Assembly: GCF_900113575.1 (NCBI RefSeq) | Contig: NZ_FOPV01000018.1 | Location: 24,341 to 88,340, forward strand | Reading direction: 5' to 3' | DNA from: Nitrosospira sp. Nsp14 | GTDB lineage: Bacteria > Pseudomonadota > Gammaproteobacteria > Burkholderiales > Nitrosomonadaceae | Length of the DNA: 64,000 nt | Shown: positions 7,946 to 17,178 of the stretch, piece by piece | Position numbering within the stretch: the first letter of the stretch is position 1 | How the letters are laid out: every line of letters starts with the position of its first letter | Position numbers and translations under genes: made by a program | The notes under the pieces: model-generated | Told to the model about the DNA's origin: nothing | The model's input: the letters and a program-made list of their open reading frames with translations, nothing else | The model's database searches: none

Positions 7946-8160
7946 CGATGAGCACAATAGAGGCGGGAGCGAATCTCGGTGAAGTTGAGGGTCAAAGCGG
8001 CCATTCTTCACCTTCCATCGACTTAAACAATGTTGACGCGCTTTGCTCCCTCATGAAAATGTATGAATCCGGTCAGGTTCTGGATGAGGAGGAGAGCGAA
8101 GTGGATCTGATGATTCAGCTGAGCGGAATGGTATATAGCGATACGCGTTCCGCCGACTAG
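7942..8160 (+). CDS. Hypothetical small acidic protein, 72 residues
   Basis: The product is strongly acidic, with a DEEESEVD cluster near residues 48-55 flanked by helix-like segments (VDALCSLMKMYESG and LMIQLSGMVY). It has one Cys and no signal peptide or membrane segment. The start overlaps the 44-residue frame by four bases (ATGA). No family is recognised. Position suggests that it is the last gene of a three-gene transcript; the next gene is on the opposite strand. Confidence 0.5.
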   Translation: MTMSTIEAGANLGEVEGQSGHSSPSIDLNNVDALCSLMKMYESGQVLDEEESEVDLMIQLSGMVYSDTRSAD

Positions 8161-8213
8161 CGCGGCTCGGCGGCAAACAGGTAGTCGCCCACCCTATCTC
8201 CTATTCCTATCGC

Positions 8214-8714
8214 CTATCGTTTTTTCTTTTTAGGCGCTTCACTTGCGGGCCCCTTACTTGTAGGCGCTTCATATACCGCGGTTGTACCGGTCCGGCGCAG
8301 CATTTTATTCACTTCGTCGGCGTGCAGCTCTTCCTCGACAATCAGGCTTCGCGCATAATCTTCCAGTACTACCGATTTGCCTTGGGTCAGTTCCAAGAGC
8401 TCATAGTAGGCTGCGCATGCCTCTCCTTCGTGCGCCAGGGATTCCCTAAGTATATCCGCAATGTCATGATGATGCGTCTCAAGCAGAGGTCCGATCGACA
8501 GCGAAGGATATCCGCCTAATAGCGTGACAAGCTCACCCGCGCGGTGGGCATGCAGCAGGCCTTCTTCCGCCTGCGCCTTGAGCCATTCCACGACTGGAAT
8601 TCGATTGTAGCCGTAGACCATCAATGAATAATGCGTGTAACGCACAACGCCCGCCAATTCAAGCTCCATGATCCTGTTCAACAATCCAACCGCCCTGTCT
8701 TTATCGAAGTTCAT
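8214..8714 (-). CDS. Ferritin-like domain protein (bacterioferritin-type)
   Basis: 166 residues from the ATG at 8714, chosen because AGGAG lies nine to ten bases upstream; a longer frame to 8762 has no such site. The four-helix ferritin-like fold shows in the metal-ligand segments ELELAGVVRYTHYS (residues 17-30), AEEGLLHAHRAGE (about 49-61), HEGEACAAYYEL and VEEELHADEVNKML, each giving Glu or Glu-His ligands for a di-iron site. The C-terminal 25 residues are Lys/Pro-rich with a terminal KKKKR, unusual for the fold and perhaps a DNA or membrane contact. With the peroxiredoxin upstream on the same strand, a role in iron detoxification under oxidative stress is inferred. Confidence 0.75.
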   Translation of the reverse strand: MNFDKDRAVGLLNRIMELELAGVVRYTHYSLMVYGYNRIPVVEWLKAQAEEGLLHAHRAGELVTLLGGYPSLSIGPLLETHHHDIADILRESLAHEGEACAAYYELLELTQGKSVVLEDYARSLIVEEELHADEVNKMLRRTGTTAVYEAPTSKGPASEAPKKKKR

Positions 8715-8768
8715 GCGCTTCTCCTTGTTCATTGCAAAAATCCAGGTGGGTGCCGCGTTCACTATTAC

Positions 8769-8796
8769 GCGGCCAGCAGCAGGCCGCGCCGTTTTT
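8769..8796 (+). terminator. Possible hairpin terminator
   Basis: GCGGCC-N7-GGCCGC stem followed by GCCG and five T on the plus strand, in the gap between the two minus-strand genes. No plus-strand gene lies directly upstream, so its use as a terminator is doubtful; on the minus strand it would be a leader or intercistronic stem. Confidence 0.25.
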
Positions 8797-8836
8797 CGTC
8801 TCTTTAAAGTCTCGCTTTATTAAAGCCTGCTGTGCT

Positions 8837-9439
8837 TCACAACTGCTCTGCGTGGCTGCCCAGGTATTCAGCGACGCCCTCCGGACTCGGCTTCATGCCG
8901 GGTTCTCCGCTTTTCCAGCCCGCAGGGCATACTTCGCCGTGGCTTTCGTGGAATTGCAGCGCATCCACCATGCGCAGCATTTCATCCACGTCCCGTCCCA
9001 ACGGTAGATCATTCACCACCTCGTGGCGCACGATGCCGCTTTTATCAATGAGGAAGGAAGCGCGCAACGCAACGTGATCGGGATGGCTGACGCCATACGC
9101 ATGCATGATGTCTCCCCCTATGTCCGACACAAGGGTGATACCTACAGAGCCGATGCCGCCCCTATCGATGGGCGTGTTGCGCCAGGCATAATGAGTGAAC
9201 TGGGAGTCGACAGAAACGCCAATGACCTCCACGTTGCGTTTGCGGAACTCTTCGGCGCGGTGCGAATGAGCGAGAATTTCCGAGGGACAGACAAAGGTAA
9301 AGTCGAGCGGATAAAAGAACAGTACTGCATATTTGCCCGAGATTTCCGTATGAAAATTGAAAGCATCATTGAAGGTGCCATCCGGAAGGACAGCAGGTTT
9401 AGTAAAGTCAGGGGCAAGATGAGTTACAAGAACGGACAT
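8837..9439 (-). CDS. Typical 2-Cys peroxiredoxin (AhpC/Prx1 family)
   Basis: 200 residues. It reduces hydrogen peroxide and organic peroxides in the cytoplasm. The peroxidatic Cys51 sits in the motif PLDFTFVCPSE and the resolving Cys171 in GEVCPAGW, followed by the C-terminal helix; length and order match the family. Two ATG codons lie six bases apart; the one at 9439 has GGAG about eight bases upstream, whereas the one at 9445 would have only one base of spacing, so 9439 is preferred. It is in line with the ferritin-like gene 122 bp downstream. No AhpF or regulator gene is adjacent. Confidence 0.93.
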   Translation of the reverse strand: MSVLVTHLAPDFTKPAVLPDGTFNDAFNFHTEISGKYAVLFFYPLDFTFVCPSEILAHSHRAEEFRKRNVEVIGVSVDSQFTHYAWRNTPIDRGGIGSVGITLVSDIGGDIMHAYGVSHPDHVALRASFLIDKSGIVRHEVVNDLPLGRDVDEMLRMVDALQFHESHGEVCPAGWKSGEPGMKPSPEGVAEYLGSHAEQL

Positions 9440-9445
9440 TGACAT

Positions 9446-10161
9446 TCTCCACTGTAAATTAACGGAATCCGCGCCGCAAACGCTGAACCAGGTGCGCGGA
9501 CAGTCTTAAGATTAGAACATTCCTTGCGTGTTTTCCAAAAAATCCAACCACACTGCGCCGACGCGATTCGTAAGCAGTCAAATTGTGCCAGAAAAAACGG
9601 AAATCCTCTCAATGCTACCTCATCCATTAGGGGTTTTCGGAATATTCCGGCGATTTTACGTTGGCGGCCACGCCAGAACGCCAACATTGAGATTCTCCCC
9701 ATGAGCATCGTCCTCCCTGATAGAAACAGCAAGGCGCAACTTAAAAATGGAGCAAGCTGAATTTATCTGGGCGTCCATTATGGATTCGACAACCTGCAGG
9801 GGCAATTGCTGGGACTGGCAGGGGCGGACATGAATATCAAATCGAATGATCCTGCCGCAACGAAGTTGACGGTGAGGATTCGCCCGTTTCCTTCAAGAGA
9901 ATCAGGCATACCCCTGTAGGGGGATCCCCGGAGCTCTACGGCTACTTTTGGCGTGAGCCGGGCGATCAATCCACCCCGGATGAAATTGATTATCCCCGGC
10001 GCCGCCATTTCCCTCCGCAGATGGCTGCTGCGCGGGCGGGCACAGCAGTCGCCTGAGTGCATCTTTCATGGCGGCGTCGTGCCGGCTGCAGGATGCCTCT
10101 TTCGCAATGCAATGAAGTTAAATCAAATTACCCGGGGCTAGCTCATGCCGCAGCTTGGGTG
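9446..10161. other. Geneless interval of about 0.7 kb
   Basis: No supportable gene. One plus-strand frame (9761-9918) begins IYLGVHYGFDNLQGQLLG, which resembles the C-terminal active-site region of PAP2/vanadium haloperoxidase-type phosphatases, and may be a gene remnant. The other frames lack ribosome sites and known motifs. The first 80 bp must include the peroxiredoxin promoter, but no clear operator was seen. Confidence 0.4.
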
Positions 10162-11688
10162 CTAGGAATTGTAGATCCACCGGTTCAGAAGGTTGCGGGC
10201 GGCAACTGGAATTTCCGAAGCCGTCATGCCCACGGGCCCCCCATGTTCTTTCTGAAGCGCGTCCGCCGCCGCGCCATGCAGGTATACGGAAAGCAGCAAT
10301 GAATTTTCCGGGCTTGCTCCCTGTGCCAGCATTGCCCCTATCATGCCGGTCAGAATATCTCCGGTCCCTGCACTGCTTAATCCGGGATTCCCGCTTGTAT
10401 TGATGTAACGTTTGCCGTCGGGTGTGGCACAAATACTGCCCGACCCTTTCAGCACCACGCAGCAGTTGAATTTATCGATCAAACTCTGTGCTGCCGCCAT
10501 CCGATTCTGCTGGATCCTGCCAGTGTCTACGCTCAGCAAGCGCGCTGCTTCGGCAGGATGAGGCGTAAGAATGGAGGGGGCCTTTCGGTTCCGTAGCAGG
10601 CTACCGATAGCGGGCCAGGTGGCCATAAGGTTTAGAGCGTCGGCGTCCAGTATTAGCGGCAGGTTGGACTTCAGCGCACAGTCAAGCCAGAAGCGTGCGT
10701 CAGGGTCCGATCCCAGTCCTGGGCCGACAACAAGGCAGTTTAGATGACCGGTCCGGAACAACACGTGGATCGGGCGCAGCATCAATTCAGGCTGCGTGGT
10801 ATCCACGCCAATCACGTTTGCGGCCAGCAAACCGAGATAGACGCGGCCCGCTCCCAGCTTCAACGCGGCCGTGCCTGCCAGAAGTGCCGCTCCGATCATT
10901 CCGGCCGATCCGCCAATGATCCCGATGCTGCCGAACATGCCTTTGTGGCTTTCGGCGGGACGGGGGGCGGGCAGCAATTTTGCGATATATGCCCGATCCA
11001 CTGCCCATGAACTTGGCACCTTTAGCGCGTTAACGTCCAGACCGAGCCTCCGCACAAAGATTTGTCCGCATTGGTCAGGACCGTGATACGTGAGCAGACC
11101 GGGTTTGAGTCCAATGAATGTGACGGTGATCGCGGCCCTGATCGCCGCGCCGCGCACTCTGCCTGTGTCGCTGCCCAGGCCGCTGGGGATATCAAGGGCG
11201 AGAACAGGCGCTTCCATTGCATTCACCGCATTGACCAGGGCAAGATATTTATCCGCCAGATCCCGTCCCTCCCGCTGATCCAGGCCGATGCCGAACAGCC
11301 CATCGATTAGCGCGTCCCATTCTTCGTCCGGTGGAATCGTCTCCACTATTTCCCCGGCACTGGCGACCCAAGCATCCAGCGCCCGTCTTGCATCGTCAGA
11401 TAGATTGCAGCGTTCGCCCGTAAATACCAGGGTAACCTTATACTGCCATGAGCGCAGGTGACGGGCGGCGACGAATGCGTCGCCACCGTTGTTCCCAGGG
11501 CCGGCGAGCACCAGCACTTTTTTCCGACCGTGGATCAGCAGTTTATCGCGCGCGACTTGGGCTGCCGCCAACCCCGCTTTCTCCATGAGCTGCGGGGGCT
11601 CCGGCAGGGCAGCAGCAAGCCGCTCGATTTCGCGGATTTCAGCAGTGAAATAGACAGGGTTGGTTCCCTGGTCGGCTGATATGATCAT
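10162..11688 (-). CDS. nnr: Bifunctional NAD(P)HX epimerase/dehydratase
   Basis: 508 residues, the size of the fused YjeF enzyme. The N-terminal epimerase domain (about 1-215) carries the GPGNNGGDAFVAARHL signature and interconverts the hydrated R and S forms of NAD(P)HX. The C-terminal ADP-dependent dehydratase (about 230-505) is a ribokinase-fold domain, with TPHPAEAARLL and the catalytic-loop SSAGTGDILTGMIGAML. Together they repair damaged NADH and NADPH. It is transcribed divergently from purL with about 170 bp between the starts. The gene looks intact and the start at MIISAD fits the family. Confidence 0.95.
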   Translation of the reverse strand: MIISADQGTNPVYFTAEIREIERLAAALPEPPQLMEKAGLAAAQVARDKLLIHGRKKVLVLAGPGNNGGDAFVAARHLRSWQYKVTLVFTGERCNLSDDARRALDAWVASAGEIVETIPPDEEWDALIDGLFGIGLDQREGRDLADKYLALVNAVNAMEAPVLALDIPSGLGSDTGRVRGAAIRAAITVTFIGLKPGLLTYHGPDQCGQIFVRRLGLDVNALKVPSSWAVDRAYIAKLLPAPRPAESHKGMFGSIGIIGGSAGMIGAALLAGTAALKLGAGRVYLGLLAANVIGVDTTQPELMLRPIHVLFRTGHLNCLVVGPGLGSDPDARFWLDCALKSNLPLILDADALNLMATWPAIGSLLRNRKAPSILTPHPAEAARLLSVDTGRIQQNRMAAAQSLIDKFNCCVVLKGSGSICATPDGKRYINTSGNPGLSSAGTGDILTGMIGAMLAQGASPENSLLLSVYLHGAAADALQKEHGGPVGMTASEIPVAARNLLNRWIYNS

Positions 11689-11859
11689 GCTGTTTCTGAC
11701 AAGTCAGCGCTTCTATTGATGTATTTCATGTTGGCGGCGAATTTGAAGCACGCATCTTTCTCGGCTGCGGCGCGTCTGCCTCTGGTGTAAAATCGGGGAT
11801 TCGCTGAATGAGTCCGTCTTTGCACGACCCCGGCACCCATTTTTCAATCTGACCGACAG

Positions 11860-14800
11860 ATGCTGATGCTTCGCCTTCGTGGTGGCCGCGCGCTTTCGCC
11901 GTTTCGTCTGGAAAAGCTGACGAGCGCTCTTAAAACTGAAGCTTCGCAAGTTTCCCATATTTCTGCGGAATATTGGTATTTTTGCGCGACTGCGCGCCAG
12001 TTGCGCAGGGAGGAAGTCGCCATTCTTGAGAAGTTGCTCAAGTGCGTGCCGGAAGCCGAGTTGGTCCCGGCGGGCGGACTGTTCCTGGTCGTGCCCAGGC
12101 CCGGCACGATTTCTCCCTGGTCCAGCAAGGCAACAAACATCGCTCTCCATTGCGGGTTGGAGGCAGTGGAGCGGTTGGAACGCGGTGTAGCCTTTTATGT
12201 AGAACCCACAGAAAACGCCGCTGGGTTAACTGCCCCGATTAGGAAGGCGCTGCTCCCGCTGATACACGACCGCATGACGGAGTCGGTGTTTGCCTCCCTG
12301 GATGACGCTGAGAAATTGTTCCGGCATTTTCCGCCTACGCCGCTGGAAGCGATTGACGTGTTGGCCGGTGGTGGAGAGGCGCTCCATAAGGCCAACGGCG
12401 AGCTGGGATTAGCGTTGTCACCGGACGAAATAGATTATTTCGCGGACTATTTTCTGCGTGTCGGCCGCAATCCCACGGATGTGGAATTGATGATGTTTGC
12501 CCAGGCTAATTCCGAGCATTGCCGCCACAAAATATTCAATGCCGACTGGGTGATAGATGGCCAGCCACAAGCAAACTCGCTGTTCTCAATGATCCGCAAC
12601 ACGCACCAGCAAAACCCGCAGGGCACGGTGGTCGCTTACGCTGACAATTCTTCCGTTATCGAGGGAGCAAAGATCGCCCGCTTTTATGCGGGCCAGGATA
12701 ACGCTTATCGCTATGAGGAGGAGCAGACGCATATTCTGATGAAGGTGGAAACGCATAATCACCCCACCGCAATTTCGCCCTTCCCCGGTGCAGCAACTGG
12801 TGTCGGCGGCGAGATTCGCGATGAAGGCGCCACCGGTCGGGGGGCGAAACCGAGGGCGGGCCTGAGCGGCTTTTCCGTTTCCAACCTGAATATCGCCGGC
12901 TTTATCCAGCCGTGGGAACCGGGCGCGGGGAATTACGGCAAGCCGGGCCGTATCGCTTCTGCCCTGCAAATAATGCTGGAAGGACCGATTGGCGGCGCGG
13001 CGTTCAACAACGAATTCGGGCGTCCGAACCTTGCGGGATATTTCCGCACCTTCGAGGAGCGCGTAGCAGGCGAGATGCGTGGATACCATAAGCCCATCAT
13101 GCTTGCAGGCGGCATCGGTCATATTGCTGCGCACCATGTGCTAAAGGAGCAATTCCTATCCGGCGCGCTGCTGATCCAACTGGGGGGGCCGGGCATGTTG
13201 ATCGGTCTCGGCGGTGGCGCCGCGTCCAGCATGGATACGGGAACAAACGCCGAGAGCCTCGATTTCGATTCAGTTCAGCGCGGCAATGCTGAGATGGAGC
13301 GGCGGGCGCAGGAAGTCATCGACAGTTGCTGGCAAATGGAACGAGGCGGTGAAGCCAATCCGATTCTCGCCATCCACGACGTCGGCGCAGGCGGTTTGTC
13401 GAACGCAGTACCGGAACTTTTGCATGGATCTGGTCGGGGAGGTCACCTGAACTTGCGCGACATTCCCTCCGAGGAACCCGGGATGTCCCCCATGCAAATC
13501 TGGAGCAATGAGGCCCAGGAGCGTTATATGCTTGCCATCCGGCCAGAGTCGCTGGAATCCTTCAATGCAATTTGCGAGCGCGAACGCTGTCCGTATGCGG
13601 TGATTGGCATTGCAGCTCCGGAAGAACAACTGGTGGTGACGGATCCGGAATTCGAGAATCGTCCAGTTGATATGAGTCTTTCGGTGTTGCTGGGGAAGCC
13701 GCCAAAAATGATCCGGACGGCTACACATATCGCAAAACCGCTGTTGCCCTTTTTTGCCAAAGGACTGGATTTGCGTGAAGCGGCCTATCGAGTGCTTCGC
13801 CTGCCTGCCGTAGCGGACAAGACCTTTCTCATCAGTATTGGTGACCGTACCGTCGGCGGCATGACGGCCCGCGACCAGATGGTGGGCCCTTGGCAGATTC
13901 CGGTAGCGGATGTGGCCGTGACATCGATGGGCTATAAAACGTATCTGGGGGAAGCATTCTCGCTTGGCGAGCGCGCGCCGGTGGCCCTGGTTGATCCGGC
14001 GGCTTCGGCGCGGATGGCGGTCGGCGAAGCGCTCACAAACATCGCTGCCGCATACATAGCGGCCATCGGTGAGATCAAGCTATCCGCCAACTGGATGGCT
14101 GCCGCAGGGCATCCGGGAGAGGATGCGGCCCTGTTCGACGCCGTGCATGCGGTCGGCATGGAGCTGTGTCCCCGTCTGGGCATTAGTATCCCAGTGGGTA
14201 AGGACTCGATGTCGATGAAGACCGTATGGCAGACGGAGGCCGGGGAGCGGGCGGCCGCAATTAGAAAGGAAGTGACGGCACCCTTGTCACTGGTCATTTC
14301 CGCGTTTGCAAGAGTGACGGATACGCGCAAAACGCTCACCCCGCAGTTGCGCACCGATTGCGGCGAGACCGACCTTGTCCTGATTGATCTTGGTGCAGGC
14401 AGGAAACGGTTGGGTGGCTCGGCGCTGGCCCAGGTCTACAAGCAGGTAGGCGATGAAGCGCCGGATGTAACCGTTCCAGACGGTGCTGAGAAATTGAAGG
14501 GATTTTTCTCCGCCATACAACGTTTGAACCGCGATGGCAGAATACTGGCGTATCACGATCGCTCCGACGGTGGCATGTTTGCGACGCTGTGCGAGATGTC
14601 GTTTGCCAGCCATGCCGGAATTACCGTAAATCTCGATCAGCTGTGTTTCGATCCCTCTGCGAACGACGTGGACGGTCAAGAATTGCGGCCGGAAGCGCTG
14701 AGCGGTCGATTTCACGAGGGTATTCTGCGCGTACTGTTCAATGAAGAATTAGGCGCCGTAATCCAGGTTAGGACGGCAGCGCGTGGCGAGGTTCTGGGTA

Positions 14801-15855
14801 TTCTGGCGGAATACGGTTTAAGGGACATCAGCTTCATCATTGGCGGGATTAACGGCAAGGATGAGATCCGGGTTTTGCGTAACAATAAACCGGTATTTTC
14901 CGAGAAGCGCGTCGACCTTCACCGCGTCTGGTCGGAAACGACTTATCAGATGCAGAAGTTGCGCGATAATCCACAATGCGCGCAACAGGAATACGACCGT
15001 ATCCTCGATACCGATGACCCCGGTTTACATGCGCAATTGAGTTTCGATGTCGACGAGGACATATCCGCTCCCTTTATCTCGACCGGCGCCAGACCTCGCG
15101 TTGCAATCTTGCGCGAGCAGGGCGTGAATGGGCATGTGGAAATGGCCGCAGCATTCGACCGGGCGGGATTTGCCGCAACGGACGTGCACATGAGCGACAT
15201 TATCAAGGGGCGAGTTTCACTGAAGGATTACGCTGGCTTTGCCGCGTGCGGGGGTTTTTCCTACGGCGATGTGCTGGGCGCAGGAGAGGGCTGGGCCAGT
15301 TCGATACTTTTCAATAGCCGTGCCCGCGACGACTTCGAGGCGTTTTTCGCGCGCGGCGACACCTTTGCCTTAGGCGTTTGCAATGGGTGCCAGATGATGA
15401 GCAATTTGCGTCAAATCATTCCGGGGACGGAACATTGGCCGAAATTTGCGCGGAACAAATCGGAACAGTTCGAAGCGCGTCTGGTCATGGTGGAGGTGCA
15501 GGAAAGCCGATCGCTGTTTTTTGACGGCATGGCCGGCAGCCGGATGCCCGTTGCCGTTGCACACGGTGAAGGTCGGGCTGAATTCCCCGATGAGAAAGCT
15601 GTCTCAGTTATCGCGTCCCTGGTTACGCTGCGTTACGTCGATAATCGCGACAAAATTACCGAGGTTTACCCACTCAATCCCAACGGTTCGCCCTTGGGTA
15701 TTGCTGGCGTTACCACACCAGGTGGGCGCTTCAGCATCCTCATGCCCCATCCGGAGCGTGGATTTCGAACAGTCCAGCACTCCTGGCATCCTGATTGGGG
15801 CGAAGATGGGTCATGGATGCGGATGTTCCGGAACGCGCGCAAATGGGTTGGGTGA
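11860..15855 (+). CDS. purL: Phosphoribosylformylglycinamidine synthase (FGAM synthase)
   Basis: 1331 residues, the large single-chain form. It makes FGAM from FGAR, glutamine and ATP, the fourth step of purine synthesis. The order is an N-terminal linker domain, two tandem AIR-synthase-like halves (nucleotide segments such as [26 protein letters not shown], residues about 292-317, and the [13 protein letters not shown] segment) and a C-terminal class I glutamine amidotransferase with nucleophile Cys in GVCNGCQMM and His-x-Glu in [11 protein letters not shown] at 11860 gives the expected [13 protein letters not shown] N-terminus. A TAAAAT hexamer about 50 bp upstream (near 11809) is a possible -10. 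Confidence 0.97.
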   Translation: MLMLRLRGGRALSPFRLEKLTSALKTEASQVSHISAEYWYFCATARQLRREEVAILEKLLKCVPEAELVPAGGLFLVVPRPGTISPWSSKATNIALHCGLEAVERLERGVAFYVEPTENAAGLTAPIRKALLPLIHDRMTESVFASLDDAEKLFRHFPPTPLEAIDVLAGGGEALHKANGELGLALSPDEIDYFADYFLRVGRNPTDVELMMFAQANSEHCRHKIFNADWVIDGQPQANSLFSMIRNTHQQNPQGTVVAYADNSSVIEGAKIARFYAGQDNAYRYEEEQTHILMKVETHNHPTAISPFPGAATGVGGEIRDEGATGRGAKPRAGLSGFSVSNLNIAGFIQPWEPGAGNYGKPGRIASALQIMLEGPIGGAAFNNEFGRPNLAGYFRTFEERVAGEMRGYHKPIMLAGGIGHIAAHHVLKEQFLSGALLIQLGGPGMLIGLGGGAASSMDTGTNAESLDFDSVQRGNAEMERRAQEVIDSCWQMERGGEANPILAIHDVGAGGLSNAVPELLHGSGRGGHLNLRDIPSEEPGMSPMQIWSNEAQERYMLAIRPESLESFNAICERERCPYAVIGIAAPEEQLVVTDPEFENRPVDMSLSVLLGKPPKMIRTATHIAKPLLPFFAKGLDLREAAYRVLRLPAVADKTFLISIGDRTVGGMTARDQMVGPWQIPVADVAVTSMGYKTYLGEAFSLGERAPVALVDPAASARMAVGEALTNIAAAYIAAIGEIKLSANWMAAAGHPGEDAALFDAVHAVGMELCPRLGISIPVGKDSMSMKTVWQTEAGERAAAIRKEVTAPLSLVISAFARVTDTRKTLTPQLRTDCGETDLVLIDLGAGRKRLGGSALAQVYKQVGDEAPDVTVPDGAEKLKGFFSAIQRLNRDGRILAYHDRSDGGMFATLCEMSFASHAGITVNLDQLCFDPSANDVDGQELRPEALSGRFHEGILRVLFNEELGAVIQVRTAARGEVLGILAEYGLRDISFIIGGINGKDEIRVLRNNKPVFSEKRVDLHRVWSETTYQMQKLRDNPQCAQQEYDRILDTDDPGLHAQLSFDVDEDISAPFISTGARPRVAILREQGVNGHVEMAAAFDRAGFAATDVHMSDIIKGRVSLKDYAGFAACGGFSYGDVLGAGEGWASSILFNSRARDDFEAFFARGDTFALGVCNGCQMMSNLRQIIPGTEHWPKFARNKSEQFEARLVMVEVQESRSLFFDGMAGSRMPVAVAHGEGRAEFPDEKAVSVIASLVTLRYVDNRDKITEVYPLNPNGSPLGIAGVTTPGGRFSILMPHPERGFRTVQHSWHPDWGEDGSWMRMFRNARKWVG

Positions 15856-15921
15856 GCGCCTCTGCCGAAGCGGATCGATGGCGCCGGTGGGCTTGAGTAC
15901 GGGTGAGCATGGGTTCGCCCA

Positions 15922-17178
15922 ATGATAAGGAGTATCAGCTTGAAAATTATCCGGAACGCTCGCCGTGCCTTTCAGGGCGCATTGTCGGCGATGATGTTAT
16001 TTGCCGTTGTTACACCCATGAATATTGCATTGGCGGAAACAAAAGTGGATAACAAGGAAAAAGAAAGCGTCGATTGCGTTCCAGTCGGGAACTGGATCGT
16101 GCCAGGTGCAGGAAAGATTACGGAGGCTGACGTTATCGCCAAGGCATCCCGGCGCACGGCAGTGCTGCTGGGCGAAATGCACGATAACGCTGAGCACCAC
16201 CGGTGGCAATTACAGACGCTCGCCGCGCTGCATATGGCGCGACCCGAGATGGTAATCGGTTTCGAGATGTTCCCGCGTCGGGTGCAAAAAGCGCTTGATC
16301 AATGGGTGGCCGGGGATCTCACCGAGGCTCAGTTTCTTGCCGCGGCGGACTGGGGCACGGTCTGGAGCACGGACGCAAATCTTTACTTGCCGTTATTTCA
16401 TTTTGCTCGCATGAATCGAATACCGATGGTGGCCCTTAATATCGATACGCAGTTAAGGCGAACAGTTGCCTCGAAGGGTTTTGCCGCCGTGGCCGAGAAG
16501 GAGCGCGAAGGCGTGACGGCTCCTGCTGCCCCCAGCGCCGCTTACCTCGGTTATTTGCTGCCGATTTATGGCGAACACGACCGCGGCGGCAAGAAGCGGG
16601 GTGACACCAAGCCGGATGATCCAGGTTTTCTGCGCTTCGTCGAAAGTCAGCAACTCTGGGACCGGGCAATGGCCCAGGCGATGCACGCTGCGCTGGAACG
16701 GCCGGGGCGTCCTCTGGTGGTCGGAATCATGGGATCAGGGCATATCAGGCATGGGTACGGTGTTCCGCATCAACTGAAGGACCTGGGAGTGGCAGATGTC
16801 GGGACGCTGTTGCCATGGAATAGCGGCACGGGATGCAGTCAAATGGTCGCTGGAATTGCGGACGCGGTGTTCGGCATCGCATCGCTATCCCCCTCCACCC
16901 AGGAATTTTCATCACGTCCGCGCCTGGGAATTCGCTTCGAGATGGCCCAGGATGGCGGCGCGCGCGTGCTGCAGGTGGAAAAAGGAAGCATAGCGGAGGC
17001 GGCGGGCCTTCGGGACGCAGACATAATCGTCGAAGCAGCCGGCATCCCCGTCAAGCGCACCGAGGATATCGTGGAGACGGTCAAGCGCCAAGCGCCGGGC
17101 ACGTGGTTGCCGCTGACATTAAAACGCGGAAGCGATTCGAGCGAGATTGTTGCAAAGTTTCCGGCGGTGCGGAAATGA
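15922..17178 (+). CDS. ChaN family haem-binding-like protein with C-terminal PDZ domain
   Basis: 418 residues. A signal peptide ends near residue 39 (NIALAETK). The ChaN/Tiki-like domain (about 60-310) has the expected metal or haem motifs: VLLGEMHDNAEHH near residue 75, MVIGFEMFPRRVQ near 110 and VVGIMGSGHIRHGYGVP near 275. Residues about 325-415 form a PDZ domain (LGIRFEM ... VEKGSIAEAAGLRDADIIVEAAG). ChaN proteins are linked to iron or haem uptake, and the fold is shared with Tiki proteases; which activity applies is not decided by sequence. The stop overlaps the start of the following peptidase gene (ATGA), suggesting a shared envelope task. Confidence 0.85.
   Translation: MIRSISLKIIRNARRAFQGALSAMMLFAVVTPMNIALAETKVDNKEKESVDCVPVGNWIVPGAGKITEADVIAKASRRTAVLLGEMHDNAEHHRWQLQTLAALHMARPEMVIGFEMFPRRVQKALDQWVAGDLTEAQFLAAADWGTVWSTDANLYLPLFHFARMNRIPMVALNIDTQLRRTVASKGFAAVAEKEREGVTAPAAPSAAYLGYLLPIYGEHDRGGKKRGDTKPDDPGFLRFVESQQLWDRAMAQAMHAALERPGRPLVVGIMGSGHIRHGYGVPHQLKDLGVADVGTLLPWNSGTGCSQMVAGIADAVFGIASLSPSTQEFSSRPRLGIRFEMAQDGGARVLQVEKGSIAEAAGLRDADIIVEAAGIPVKRTEDIVETVKRQAPGTWLPLTLKRGSDSSEIVAKFPAVRK

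Noticed and set aside
16833..17174. An N-terminal extension of the M1 peptidase gene
   Set aside because: It lies out of frame over the ChaN-PDZ gene; the ATG at 17175 is followed by a proper signal peptide.
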